From Thalassobius sp047123305 (lineage in GTDB: Bacteria > Pseudomonadota > Alphaproteobacteria > Rhodobacterales > Rhodobacteraceae): a stretch of DNA of 64,000 nt. Under the pieces are notes generated by a model. The model made no database searches. It was not told the DNA's origin and saw only the letters and a list, made by a program, of their open reading frames with translations. The translations under genes were made by a program, and so were the position numbers. The DNA lies in the NCBI RefSeq assembly GCF_047123305.1, contig NZ_CP138918.1:4092001-4156000 (forward strand), given 5' to 3'. Shown piece after piece: positions 57,604 through 64,000 of the stretch. Every line of letters begins with the position of its first letter. The stretch's first letter is position 1.

Positions 57604-59550
57604 ATGGCTCAAGTCTCCCTTACTTTCCCCGATGGCAATGCGCGTGACTACGCGGCTGGCATCACTGCGGCCGAAGTGGCCGCCGACATCTCAAAATCGC
57701 TGGGCAAAAAGGCCATTTCCGCCACCGTGAACGGGGCGCATTGGGACCTGCAATGGCCGATCAACGAAGATGCGCAAATCGCCATCCACACCCTGCAGGA
57801 CGATGATCAGGCGCTGGAGCTGATCCGCCACGATCTGGCCCACATCATGGCGCGTGCGGTGCAGGAAATCTGGCCAGACGTGAAGGTCACCATTGGGCCG
57901 GTCCGCGATCACGGCTGGTTCTACGACTTCGACCGCGAAGAGCCGTTCACCCCCGAAGACCTTGGCACGATTGAGGCGCGGATGAAGGACATCATCAACG
58001 CCCGCGAAGCCGTCAAGACCGAGGTCTGGGAACGTGCCCGCGCCATCCAGCTCTACAAAGACAACAACGAGCCCTTCAAGGTTGAACTGATCGACCGCAT
58101 CCCCGAAGGTGAAGACCTGCGGATGTACTGGCACGGCGACTGGCAGGATCTGTGTCGTGGCCCGCACCTGCTGAACACCGGTCAGGTGCCGGCGGACGGG
58201 TTCAAGCTGACCCATGTGGCCGGCGCCTACTGGCTGGGCGACAGCGACCGCCCGATGCTGCAGCGAATCTACGGCGTGGCCTTCAAGAACCGCAAGGATC
58301 TGAAGGCCCATATGACCATGCTGGAGGAGGCCGCCAAACGCGACCACCGTAAGCTGGGCAAGGAAATGGATCTGTTCCACATGCAGGAAGAGGCGCCCGG
58401 CCAGGTCTTCTGGCATCCGAACGGCTGGCGCATCTACACCACACTGCAGGACTATATGCGTCGCATGCAGAACAAGGACGGCTATCAAGAGGTGAACACC
58501 CCGCAGGTGGTTGACCGCAAACTCTGGGAAGCCTCGGGCCACTGGGACAAATACCAGGAAAACATGTTCATCGTTGAAGTCGACGAAGACCATGCACGTG
58601 AAAAGTCGATCAACGCCCTGAAGCCTATGAACTGCCCCTGCCATGTTCAGGTGTTCAATAAGGGCCTGAAGTCCTACCGCGACCTGCCGCTACGCATTGC
58701 CGAGTTTGGCTCGTGTAACCGCTATGAACCGTCAGGCGCGCTGCACGGCATTATGCGCGTGCGCGGGTTTACCCAGGACGATGGCCATATCTTTTGCGGC
58801 ATGGACCAGATCGAAGCGGAAACCAAAAAATTCATTGCGTTCCTCGCCAAAGTTTATGCTGACCTAGGATTTGAGAACTGGACAGTTAAGCTTTCTACGC
58901 GTCCCGAAAAACGCATTGGCTCTGATGAAACCTGGGATATCTTGGAACAGTCGCTCGGCGACGCCTGTAAGGCGGCGGGCTACGACTTCGAAGTTTTGCC
59001 AGGTGAAGGGGCCTTCTACGGTCCAAAGCTGGAGTTCACCCTGACCGATGCCATCGGCCGGAACTGGCAATGTGGCACGCTGCAGGTGGATACCAACATG
59101 CCCGAGCGCCTGGGTGCCACCTACATTGGCCAGGACGGCGACAAACATATGCCGGTCATGTTGCACCGTGCGACTCTCGGTTCGTTTGAACGCTTCATCG
59201 GCATTCTGATCGAAGAACACGCAGGCAAGCTGCCGTTCTGGCTGGCCCCGCGTCAGGTGGTTGTGGCGGCGATCGTTTCGGATTGTGATGACTACTGCCT
59301 GGAAGTTGTCGAGAAGCTGCGTGCGGCCGGCATCCGTGCCGAGGCTGATCTGCGCAACGAGAAGATCAATTATAAGGTCCGCGAACACAGCCTGGGCAAA
59401 GTGCCGGTCATTCTGGCCTGTGGCATGAAAGAGGTTGAAGAGCGCACCGTTTCGACCCGCCGGTTGGGTGAAAAACAGACCAAGGTCCAGACCTTGGACG
59501 AGATTGTTACACAGCTGACGAAAGAGGCGACACCGCCCGACCTTCTGTAA
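57604..59550 (+). CDS. thrS: Threonyl-tRNA synthetase
   Basis: A 648-residue ThrRS. It has an N-terminal TGS domain (1-65), the editing domain around HDLAHIMARAVQEIWPDVKVTIGPVRDHGWFYDF near 77, and the class II catalytic core with the zinc Cys in LKPMNCPCHVQVF near 345 and RYEPSGALHGIMRVRGFTQDDGHIF near 375. The anticodon-binding domain is C-terminal (PRQVVVAAIVSD onward). GAGGAGG stands upstream of the ATG. A 16-base palindrome and a terminator follow. Confidence 0.98.
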   Translation: MAQVSLTFPDGNARDYAAGITAAEVAADISKSLGKKAISATVNGAHWDLQWPINEDAQIAIHTLQDDDQALELIRHDLAHIMARAVQEIWPDVKVTIGPVRDHGWFYDFDREEPFTPEDLGTIEARMKDIINAREAVKTEVWERARAIQLYKDNNEPFKVELIDRIPEGEDLRMYWHGDWQDLCRGPHLLNTGQVPADGFKLTHVAGAYWLGDSDRPMLQRIYGVAFKNRKDLKAHMTMLEEAAKRDHRKLGKEMDLFHMQEEAPGQVFWHPNGWRIYTTLQDYMRRMQNKDGYQEVNTPQVVDRKLWEASGHWDKYQENMFIVEVDEDHAREKSINALKPMNCPCHVQVFNKGLKSYRDLPLRIAEFGSCNRYEPSGALHGIMRVRGFTQDDGHIFCGMDQIEAETKKFIAFLAKVYADLGFENWTVKLSTRPEKRIGSDETWDILEQSLGDACKAAGYDFEVLPGEGAFYGPKLEFTLTDAIGRNWQCGTLQVDTNMPERLGATYIGQDGDKHMPVMLHRATLGSFERFIGILIEEHAGKLPFWLAPRQVVVAAIVSDCDDYCLEVVEKLRAAGIRAEADLRNEKINYKVREHSLGKVPVILACGMKEVEERTVSTRRLGEKQTKVQTLDEIVTQLTKEATPPDLL

Positions 59551-59570
59551 CATTCCAGCGCTGGAATCTT

Positions 59571-59607
59571 GCGGCCCGCGACGGAAACCCCGTCGCGGAC
59601 CGTTTTT
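59571..59607 (+). terminator. thrS terminator
   Basis: CCGCGACGG (59576-59584) pairs with CCGTCGCGG (59590-59598), then TTTTTATT. Confidence 0.92.
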
Positions 59608-59767
59608 ATTGAAAAATTTGCCCCGATTCCGCCGGGAATTCTCACACCCGCACACGCGGGCGTGATGCACAGGCTCGTGAGTGGCTTGTCAGCGGGGGCT
59701 GCGGCTACCTTTTCCCTGTCGCCGATTGAGGCTGACCTGAAATTCAAAACCGAAAGGGAAGAGAGAA

Positions 59768-60073
59768 ATGCCCGATACCATCAAGACCCTGGCCGTAGCC
59801 GGCGCCGTTGCAGCCGCCCTGACCGCTCAGACCACCACCGTTGCCCACGCAATGGACAAAGAAAAGTGCTACGGCGTGTCGCTGGCAGGTAAAAACGACT
59901 GTGCCGCCGGCCCCGGCACCACCTGCGCCGGCACCTCGACCGTGGATTATCAGGGCAACGCCTGGACCCTGGTTGATGCAGGCAGCTGCATGGACATCGA
60001 ACTGCCGGCCATGGCCGACGGCAAAGCACGCAAAGGCTCGCTGGAAGCGCTGGAGCGTGACCTGCCGGCATAA
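59768..60073 (+). CDS. bufA: BufA-like (DUF2282) bufferin precursor peptide
   Basis: A 101-residue precursor. A signal peptide is visible to AHA at residue 28 (MPDTIKTLAVAGAVAAALTA, then a Thr-rich stretch). The mature core MDKEKCYGVSLAGKNDCAAG has Cys34, Cys45, Cys53 and Cys74, matching DUF2282. In bufferins the DUF692/DUF2063 enzyme pair converts Cys to thiooxazoles, producing a periplasmic copper-binding peptide. GGGAAGAGAG lies before the ATG. Downstream, two hairpins separate it from the enzyme genes, which would give an excess of precursor over enzyme. Confidence 0.88.
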   Translation: MPDTIKTLAVAGAVAAALTAQTTTVAHAMDKEKCYGVSLAGKNDCAAGPGTTCAGTSTVDYQGNAWTLVDAGSCMDIELPAMADGKARKGSLEALERDLPA

Positions 60074-60120
60074 GCCACGTATGGCGCTGATGACCTCATC
60101 AGCGCCCAAGACTGCCCGGG

Positions 60121-60182
60121 TGGGGGCTGCACCGCCCCCATCTGTCCCCCCGCCCAGGCTTCCCCAGAATGGGCGGGGTTTT
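60121..60182 (+). terminator. Double hairpin with T run between bufA and bufB
   Basis: TGGGGGC/GCCCCCA (60121-60127 with 60134-60140), then CCCCGCCCA (60148-60156) with TGGGCGGGG (60170-60178) followed by TTTT. The second is a fair intrinsic terminator inside the operon. Confidence 0.82.
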
Positions 60183-60264
60183 GTTAACTGTTTCGTGTTA
60201 GGCTGTTCCTGCGTTTTTCAGGACAGCCCTTTTTATCCGCCCATTCGCCCTTCGGAGCTCCGCC

Positions 60265-61125
60265 ATGTTTGACCAGACCAACCACCTGCCCGCGGGCCCC
60301 GGCGTTGGATACAAACCGCAACACTATGCTGATCTCTTGCAGGATCCGGCACCGGTGCGCTGGCTTGAGGTGCATGCTGAAAACTACATGGGCGCGGGTG
60401 GCCGCCCGATTGCCCAGCTGAAATATCTGGCCGAACGGTTCCCGATTTCTGTGCATGGTGTTGGCCTGTCGATCGGCGGCGAAGGCGCCCTTGATCACGA
60501 CCATCTGTCCCGCCTGAAATATCTGTGTGACTGGCTGAACCCCGCCAGTTTTTCAGAACATCTGGCCTGGTCGACTCATGAAAGCGCCTTCCTCAACGAC
60601 CTTCTGCCCCTGCCCTACACAGAGGCAACGCTGCAGCGTGTCTGCGATCATATCGATCAGCTGCAAGAGGTGATTGGCCGCCGGATGCTGCTGGAAAACC
60701 CCTCTTCCTATCTGGCATTTGATGAATCGACCTATGAAGAACCCGCTTTTCTGGCCGAGGTCAGCAAGTGCACCGGCTGTGGGCTGTTGCTGGATGTGAA
60801 CAACATCTTCGTCTCAGCCACCAATCTGAACTATGATCCCCGCGCCTATGTCGACGCCTTCCCGCTTGATAAGGTTGGTGAAATCCACCTTGGCGGTCAT
60901 GATGAGGATGAGGATGACCATGGCGCGCCGCTGTTGATTGACAGCCACGGCCGCGAGGTTGCGGATCCTGTGTGGACCCTATTGGATTACACGCTGCAAC
61001 GCTCTGGTCCGCTGCCCACGCTGATCGAATGGGACACCGATGTGCCGGAATGGCCCATGTTGGCCGCGGAGGCGCTGCGCGCCGAAACAGCGCTGTCCCG
61101 CCTTGCAACACAGGTGCCGGTATGA
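60265..61125 (+). CDS. bufB: BufB-like DUF692 multinuclear iron oxidative enzyme
   Basis: A 286-residue DUF692 protein with a TIM-barrel-type fold that binds two or three iron ions. It is the relative of MbnB and TglH, which modify Cys residues of peptides. Ligand-bearing motifs are HAENYM near 34, ISVHGVGLSIGGEGALD near 71, FSEHLAWS near 95, LLENPSSYLAF near 142, LLLDVNNIFVSATNLNYDP near 175, EIHLGGHDED near 210 and DSHGREVADPVW near 226. GGAG lies eight bases before the ATG. Its stop overlaps bufC by four bases. Confidence 0.93.
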   Translation: MFDQTNHLPAGPGVGYKPQHYADLLQDPAPVRWLEVHAENYMGAGGRPIAQLKYLAERFPISVHGVGLSIGGEGALDHDHLSRLKYLCDWLNPASFSEHLAWSTHESAFLNDLLPLPYTEATLQRVCDHIDQLQEVIGRRMLLENPSSYLAFDESTYEEPAFLAEVSKCTGCGLLLDVNNIFVSATNLNYDPRAYVDAFPLDKVGEIHLGGHDEDEDDHGAPLLIDSHGREVADPVWTLLDYTLQRSGPLPTLIEWDTDVPEWPMLAAEALRAETALSRLATQVPV

Positions 61126-61892
61126 GCCAGTCCGCCTTTAACGCCGCCCTTCTGGATCCTGTTCGCGACCGCCCTGTTGGCCTTTCGGATGCGGCGGGCC
61201 GTCCTGCGGGCAAACGGTTTGATGTCTATCGCAACAATGTCACCGTGTCGCTGCGCGATGCCCTGGAAACAGGTTTCCCCGCCACCGCGCGCCTGCTGGG
61301 CGAGCAGAATTTCAACACCATCGCAACGGGTTACCTGCGTGCCAATCCGCCTTCTTCACCGCTCATGATGCTCTATGGCGGGGGATTTCCACGTTATATC
61401 TCAGCCATTCCTGCATTGGCCAATCTGGCCTATCTGCGTGATGTGGCGCGTTTGGAATACGCCCTGCGCCAAAGCTACCACGCCGAGGATGCGCCCGCCC
61501 TCGATCCTGCTAAGCTCGCCACACTTGCGCCAGAAGATCTGAACGCTGCGCGACTGCAGTTTGCCCCCGCAACCCAACTGGTGCTGACCCAGTGGCCCAT
61601 CCACGCCATCCGCGCCAAAGCCCTTGGCGAAACAGACGAAAACCCGCCCGGCGTGGCACAGCCCACCCTGGTGACCCGGCCCGAGTTTGATCCGGTCCCC
61701 ACCCCTCTGCCCGGTGATCAGGCGGATCTGCTGGCAGCCTTGATGTCCGGAAAATCCTTGGCCGAAGCCAGCACTCTGCACCCCGGCGCCGATCTCGGCG
61801 GCCTGCTGGCAACCCTCTTGGCCACCCAGGCCCTCACGGACATTTCTGTCCCGACCCAAGACACAATTCCCCAAGTGGAGGAGACCCAATGA
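61122..61892 (+). CDS. bufC: BufC-like DUF2063 partner protein
   Basis: 256 residues from the ATG at 61122. The frame extends upstream to 60972, inside bufB, and is not used. The N-terminal DUF2063 domain has FDVYRNNVTVSLRDALETGFPATARLLGEQNFNTIATGYLRANPPSSPLMMLYGGGFPRYI, a feature of HvfC/BufC proteins. These partners are thought to bring the precursor to the DUF692 enzyme, as MbnC does for MbnB. The C-terminal half is winged-helix-like and less conserved. ATGA overlaps on both sides show tight coupling to bufB and bufD. Confidence 0.9.
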   Translation: MSQSAFNAALLDPVRDRPVGLSDAAGRPAGKRFDVYRNNVTVSLRDALETGFPATARLLGEQNFNTIATGYLRANPPSSPLMMLYGGGFPRYISAIPALANLAYLRDVARLEYALRQSYHAEDAPALDPAKLATLAPEDLNAARLQFAPATQLVLTQWPIHAIRAKALGETDENPPGVAQPTLVTRPEFDPVPTPLPGDQADLLAALMSGKSLAEASTLHPGADLGGLLATLLATQALTDISVPTQDTIPQVEETQ

Positions 61893-62467
61893 CCACCCTT
61901 CTCAACCGCTACTTCCGCATAGCCAACGGGCTGAACGGCACCGACTGGCTGCTGCCAACCTTCGCAAGATTTCTCTTTGCAGCCAGCCTCTTGGGCTATT
62001 TCTGGGCCTCTGCCATGACCAAACTTGGCGACGGATTTCTTGGCCTGTTCAGCCCCTCCACCGGGGCCTATGCGCAGATCTTTCCAAAAGCGTTTGAGGC
62101 CGTGGGCTACAACAGCTCGGAACTGGGAATTTTTCATTGGGCCGTTGTGATGGCCGGAACCTACGCCGAATTTATCCTGCCTGCGTTGATCGTTCTGGGG
62201 CTGTTCACACGCCTTGCCAGTCTGGGGATGATTGGTTTCATTGCGGTTCAGTCGCTGACGGACCTCTACGGCCACGGCGGGATTGCCCATATCGAAACAC
62301 TTGGAGCCTGGTTCGATCGGCTGCCTGACGGTGTAATCCTGGACCAGCGTGGTTTCTGGATGTTGTTGCTGCTGACCCTGGTGATCAAGGGCGCAGGACC
62401 GCTGTCCCTGGACCGCATCCTGTTGATCCGCAACGCTCTTTCGGCACGTCCTGCGGCGCAGGCCTGA
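61889..62467 (+). CDS. DoxX family membrane protein of the bufferin operon
   Basis: A 192-residue DoxX-like protein with four hydrophobic segments, near 23-46, 80-105, 109-128 and 150-168. Typical text is ARFLFAASLLGYFWASAMTKLGDGFLG and WAVVMAGTYAEFILPALIVLGLFTRLASLGMIGFIAVQSLTDLYGHGG. DoxX proteins often accompany DUF2282/DUF692/DUF2063 genes, where they may reduce or transfer electrons at the membrane. Its exact role is unproved. The start overlaps bufC, and a terminator follows. Confidence 0.88.
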   Translation: MTTLLNRYFRIANGLNGTDWLLPTFARFLFAASLLGYFWASAMTKLGDGFLGLFSPSTGAYAQIFPKAFEAVGYNSSELGIFHWAVVMAGTYAEFILPALIVLGLFTRLASLGMIGFIAVQSLTDLYGHGGIAHIETLGAWFDRLPDGVILDQRGFWMLLLLTLVIKGAGPLSLDRILLIRNALSARPAAQA

Positions 62468-62486
62468 CGCTAATTGACGAGGTTAG

Positions 62487-62511
62487 GACGCCGCCCTAAG
62501 GGGCGGCGTTT
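62487..62511. terminator. Terminator after the bufferin operon
   Basis: ACGCCGCCC-TAAG-GGGCGGCGT is a perfect nine-base stem, placed between the convergent DoxX and ArsC-like genes. It probably acts on both. Confidence 0.85.
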
Positions 62512-62515
62512 GGCA

Positions 62516-62848
62516 TTATCCAACCCCAAGGGCCGCCTGCACCGCTTTGGTCCAGCCCAAATGCATCGTCCCCTCCTCAGTCACGATCAGCGGACGTTTC
62601 ATCAGCGCCTCATGCTCCGCCAGTAATTCAAGCGCAGGCTGCGCGCGCGCCGCCTCATCCAATCCGCGCCAGGTGGTCGAACGTGTATTGACCAGTGCAT
62701 CGCCAAATTCAGCATAGGCCGCAGCCCGCAAATCCGCATCCATGGGTTGCGCCCTCAGGTCCACCAACTCCACCGCAAAACCCGCTGCCTGCAGAGATTT
62801 CACCGCTTTTCGGCATGTATCACAGCTTTTCAGCCCAAATAGTTGCAT
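62516..62848 (-). CDS. ArsC/Spx family thioredoxin-fold protein
   Basis: 110 residues from the ATG at 62848, set by GAGGG five bases upstream. Longer frames reach 62905. It has the Spx/ArsC-like pattern MQLFGLKSCDTCRKAVKSLQAAGFAVELVDLRAQP, with CxxC at residues 9-12, then NTRSTTWRGL and MKRPLIVTEEGTMHLG. YffB-type proteins of this size are thiol reductases or glutathione-linked; arsenate reduction is not implied, and no ars genes adjoin. Confidence 0.9.
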   Translation of the reverse strand: MQLFGLKSCDTCRKAVKSLQAAGFAVELVDLRAQPMDADLRAAAYAEFGDALVNTRSTTWRGLDEAARAQPALELLAEHEALMKRPLIVTEEGTMHLGWTKAVQAALGVG

Positions 62849-63068
62849 TTTCGCCCTCATAATCTGGTTCCCATAAGCAATAAACCGTCTGTGATTTGGG
62901 ATCATCCTTGTTTTGCTTGATTTTTAAAAAACCCGTGTATTCACTGTATTCCGTGACTTAGGCTTCAAAGGCTCCGTCAATTTTGAGAGAAGTTTTTGGA
63001 TCCTGCCAGCCAAAGTGACATGGGCCCCGCATTTTCGGGGAAAGGAACGGCAAGAAGGAGACACGGAC

Positions 63069-63275
63069 ATGCCAACGGGCACCGTGAAATGGTTTAATAC
63101 CACCAAAGGTTACGGATTCATCGCCCCCGATGACGGCGGCAAAGACATTTTTGTGCATATCTCTGCGGTCGAACGCTCCGGCCTGACGGGACTTGCAGAT
63201 GAACAAAAGGTCAATTTTGAGCTGATCGACGGCCGCGATGGCCGTCAGATGGCAGGCAGCCTGTCCCTGCTCTGA
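63069..63275 (+). CDS. Cold-shock protein, CspA family
   Basis: 68 residues from the ATG at 63069, with AAGAAGGAG upstream. It has the RNA-binding motifs RNP1 (GYGFIAP, near 15-21) and RNP2 (DIFVHIS, near 27-33). The first line is TGTVKWFNTTKGYGFI, typical of the family, and the C-terminus (QMAGSLSLL) is standard. It has a 5' leader of up to 160 bases, often a thermosensing feature in csp genes. A hairpin ends the transcript. Confidence 0.96.
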   Translation: MPTGTVKWFNTTKGYGFIAPDDGGKDIFVHISAVERSGLTGLADEQKVNFELIDGRDGRQMAGSLSLL

Positions 63276-63300
63276 CCCCGTATTATCACAGCAAAACAAA

Positions 63301-63324
63301 AGGGTGACGGTTCGCCGTCACCCT
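63301..63324. terminator. Terminator between cold-shock and small secreted protein genes
   Basis: AGGGTGACGG-TTCG-CCGTCACCCT is a perfect ten-base stem. The A-rich run before it becomes a T run on the minus strand, so it mainly ends the minus-strand gene. Confidence 0.9.
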
Positions 63325-63375
63325 GCCCATATGCTTTGAAGTCCCAGATCCGGTTGGGACAGGATGCATCAACCG

Positions 63376-63660
63376 TCAGTTGGTGTAGCAGCCTTTTTGA
63401 CCTTCGGGACAGACCACACCACTGGACTTCGCGGTTGCCACAGGCTTGCTGCGCTTGCTGCTGGCGCCGTGACGCATGACCGACTGATAGCTCATCGACT
63501 GGTTGGGAACCCCGCAACAGATCACCCCGTTCATCGACACAGGCTGCTGCCCGGTGGGGCAATAATTTGCAATGCCATCATAGGGATAGATCCGCGGCTC
63601 GGCCTGTGCAGCCAGCGGCAGGACGAGGGTGATAATGGCGGTGAGTTTGGCAATTTTCAT
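63376..63660 (-). CDS. Small secreted Cys-rich protein
   Basis: 94 residues from the ATG at 63660, which has GGAGAA just upstream. Signal peptide MKIAKLTAIITLVLPLAAQA. The mature protein begins EPRIYPYDGIANYCPTGQQPVSMNGVICCGVPNQ and ends VVCPEGQKGCYTN, with five Cys (one adjacent pair) that probably form disulfides in the periplasm. I recognise it as a conserved Rhodobacterales pattern (YPYDGxANYCPxGQQPV) but know no function. It converges with the cold-shock gene. Confidence 0.8.
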   Translation of the reverse strand: MKIAKLTAIITLVLPLAAQAEPRIYPYDGIANYCPTGQQPVSMNGVICCGVPNQSMSYQSVMRHGASSKRSKPVATAKSSGVVCPEGQKGCYTN

Positions 63661-63806
63661 GGAATTCTCCCCCAATGGAGACCCCGCATTAGGGGCAAAT
63701 TTTTGTCATGATTGCCCGCAAGCGTAACGGGATCTTAAGGAATTGCCCAATACTATATCCGGAAACGCGGCGTTTCCGGAACAAAAACAATAGAGGAGTG
63801 TTTCAA

Positions 63807-63824
63807 ATGCGTTTCCCTATATAA
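63807..63824 (+). other. Possible five-codon micro-ORF (MRFPI)
   Basis: GAGGAG at 63793 precedes an ATG by eight bases. The frame encodes MRFPI and stops, and a hairpin (63824-63853) starts at the stop. A 10-base stem hairpin precedes it at 63759-63779. It might be a leader peptide, a small RNA or the decayed start of a gene. Confidence 0.35.
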
Positions 63825-63853
63825 AAGGCCCGCTGGTAGAGCAGCGGGCCTTT
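63824..63853. terminator. Hairpin terminator, probably of the minus-strand gene
   Basis: AAAGGCCCGCTG pairs perfectly with CAGCGGGCCTTT. On the minus strand the continuation TTTATATAGGG is moderately T-rich. It lies 29 bases beyond the stop of the truncated gene. Confidence 0.8.
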
Positions 63854-63882
63854 GCAGCGGTCAATACCGTCGGGGGACGGGA

Positions 63883-64000
63883 TTAATGCGCCGAAAGCTT
63901 GCCAAATTCGCCTTCCAGCCGTTGGCGTAGTTTTTTGGACGCCGCTTTAACCGCGTGTTGAATATCGGTGGCATCATGATGCACCGCATAGGGACGCATG
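63883..64000 (-). CDS. Truncated C-terminal part of an unknown gene
   Basis: The last 38 codons on the minus strand end with EGEFGKLSAH and a TAA. They contain a HHDATDIQHAVKAASKK segment, an alpha-helical and basic stretch. An ATG at 63999 could be a start, but the gene more probably continues beyond the window. A terminator follows. I cannot assign a family. Confidence 0.6.
   Translation of the reverse strand, partial: MRPYAVHHDATDIQHAVKAASKKLRQRLEGEFGKLSAH

Noticed and set aside
62516..62848. Calling the ArsC/Spx-family protein an arsenate reductase
   Set aside because: No arsenic genes adjoin, and its CxxC pattern and length fit YffB/Spx-type thiol proteins.
1..64000. Prophage, insertion sequence, integron or CRISPR array
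   Set aside because: No transposase, integrase, phage structural protein, terminal repeat or regularly spaced repeat was found.

Overview
The window is a chromosomal segment of a Roseobacter-group alphaproteobacterium (Rhodobacterales). The evidence is the high GC content, the close gene packing, the phaZ-phaC-phaP-phaR polyhydroxyalkanoate block with CTGC-N3-GCAG repressor sites, a RibBX-type riboflavin protein, an alphaproteobacterial-type RpoD, and many small membrane proteins of the DUF2842, HlyU and TadE/G kinds. I could not assign a genus. No prophage, insertion sequence, integrase or CRISPR array was seen.

Layout. 1-130 holds a structured RNA, probably the 3' part of 6S RNA. 181-4759 (minus strand) holds a membrane protein, nusB, ribH, ribBX, a Tat-exported metallo-hydrolase and ribE. 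4937-9536 (plus) is a three-gene capsule operon (kpsS, an outer-membrane export lipoprotein, kpsC) set inside the riboflavin cluster, because ribD and nrdR follow at 9567-11168 (minus). 11312-15032 holds small stress or metabolic genes and a divergent LysR/DUF1330 pair. 15094-19212 is rpoD and dnaG (minus). 20082-22839 is a tadG/tadE/tadE-like pilus trio. 23701-29688 holds a chemoreceptor, a TetR regulator with a perfect operator, homoserine dehydrogenase and recJ.

29765-30397 carries three identical tRNA-Glu genes, each with its own promoter. They are followed by DUF2842 and purA (minus), and by a membrane protein, secG and pyrG (plus). 36679-37649 encodes two TerB-like paralogues. 37852-46287 is a polyamine uptake and gamma-glutamylation cluster: a four-gene ABC transporter, two PuuA-like ligases, a PuuD-like amidotransferase and a PuuB-like oxidase. 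A DegT-type aminotransferase and a LysR gene follow.

48671-53154 is the PHA block, in which phaR, phaP, phaC and phaZ share PhaR-type palindromes. 53193-55856 has three alpha/beta hydrolases, one resembling mitochondrial ABHD10. 55934-59550 holds an Lrp regulator divergent from a branched-chain aminotransferase, then thrS.

The most distinctive locus is 59768-62467. It is a bufferin-type RiPP operon with a DUF2282 precursor, a DUF692 iron enzyme, a DUF2063 partner and a DoxX membrane protein, and it has an intrinsic terminator between precursor and enzyme. The end of the window holds an ArsC/Spx-like protein, a cold-shock protein, a small secreted Cys protein, a possible five-codon micro-ORF and a truncated minus-strand gene.
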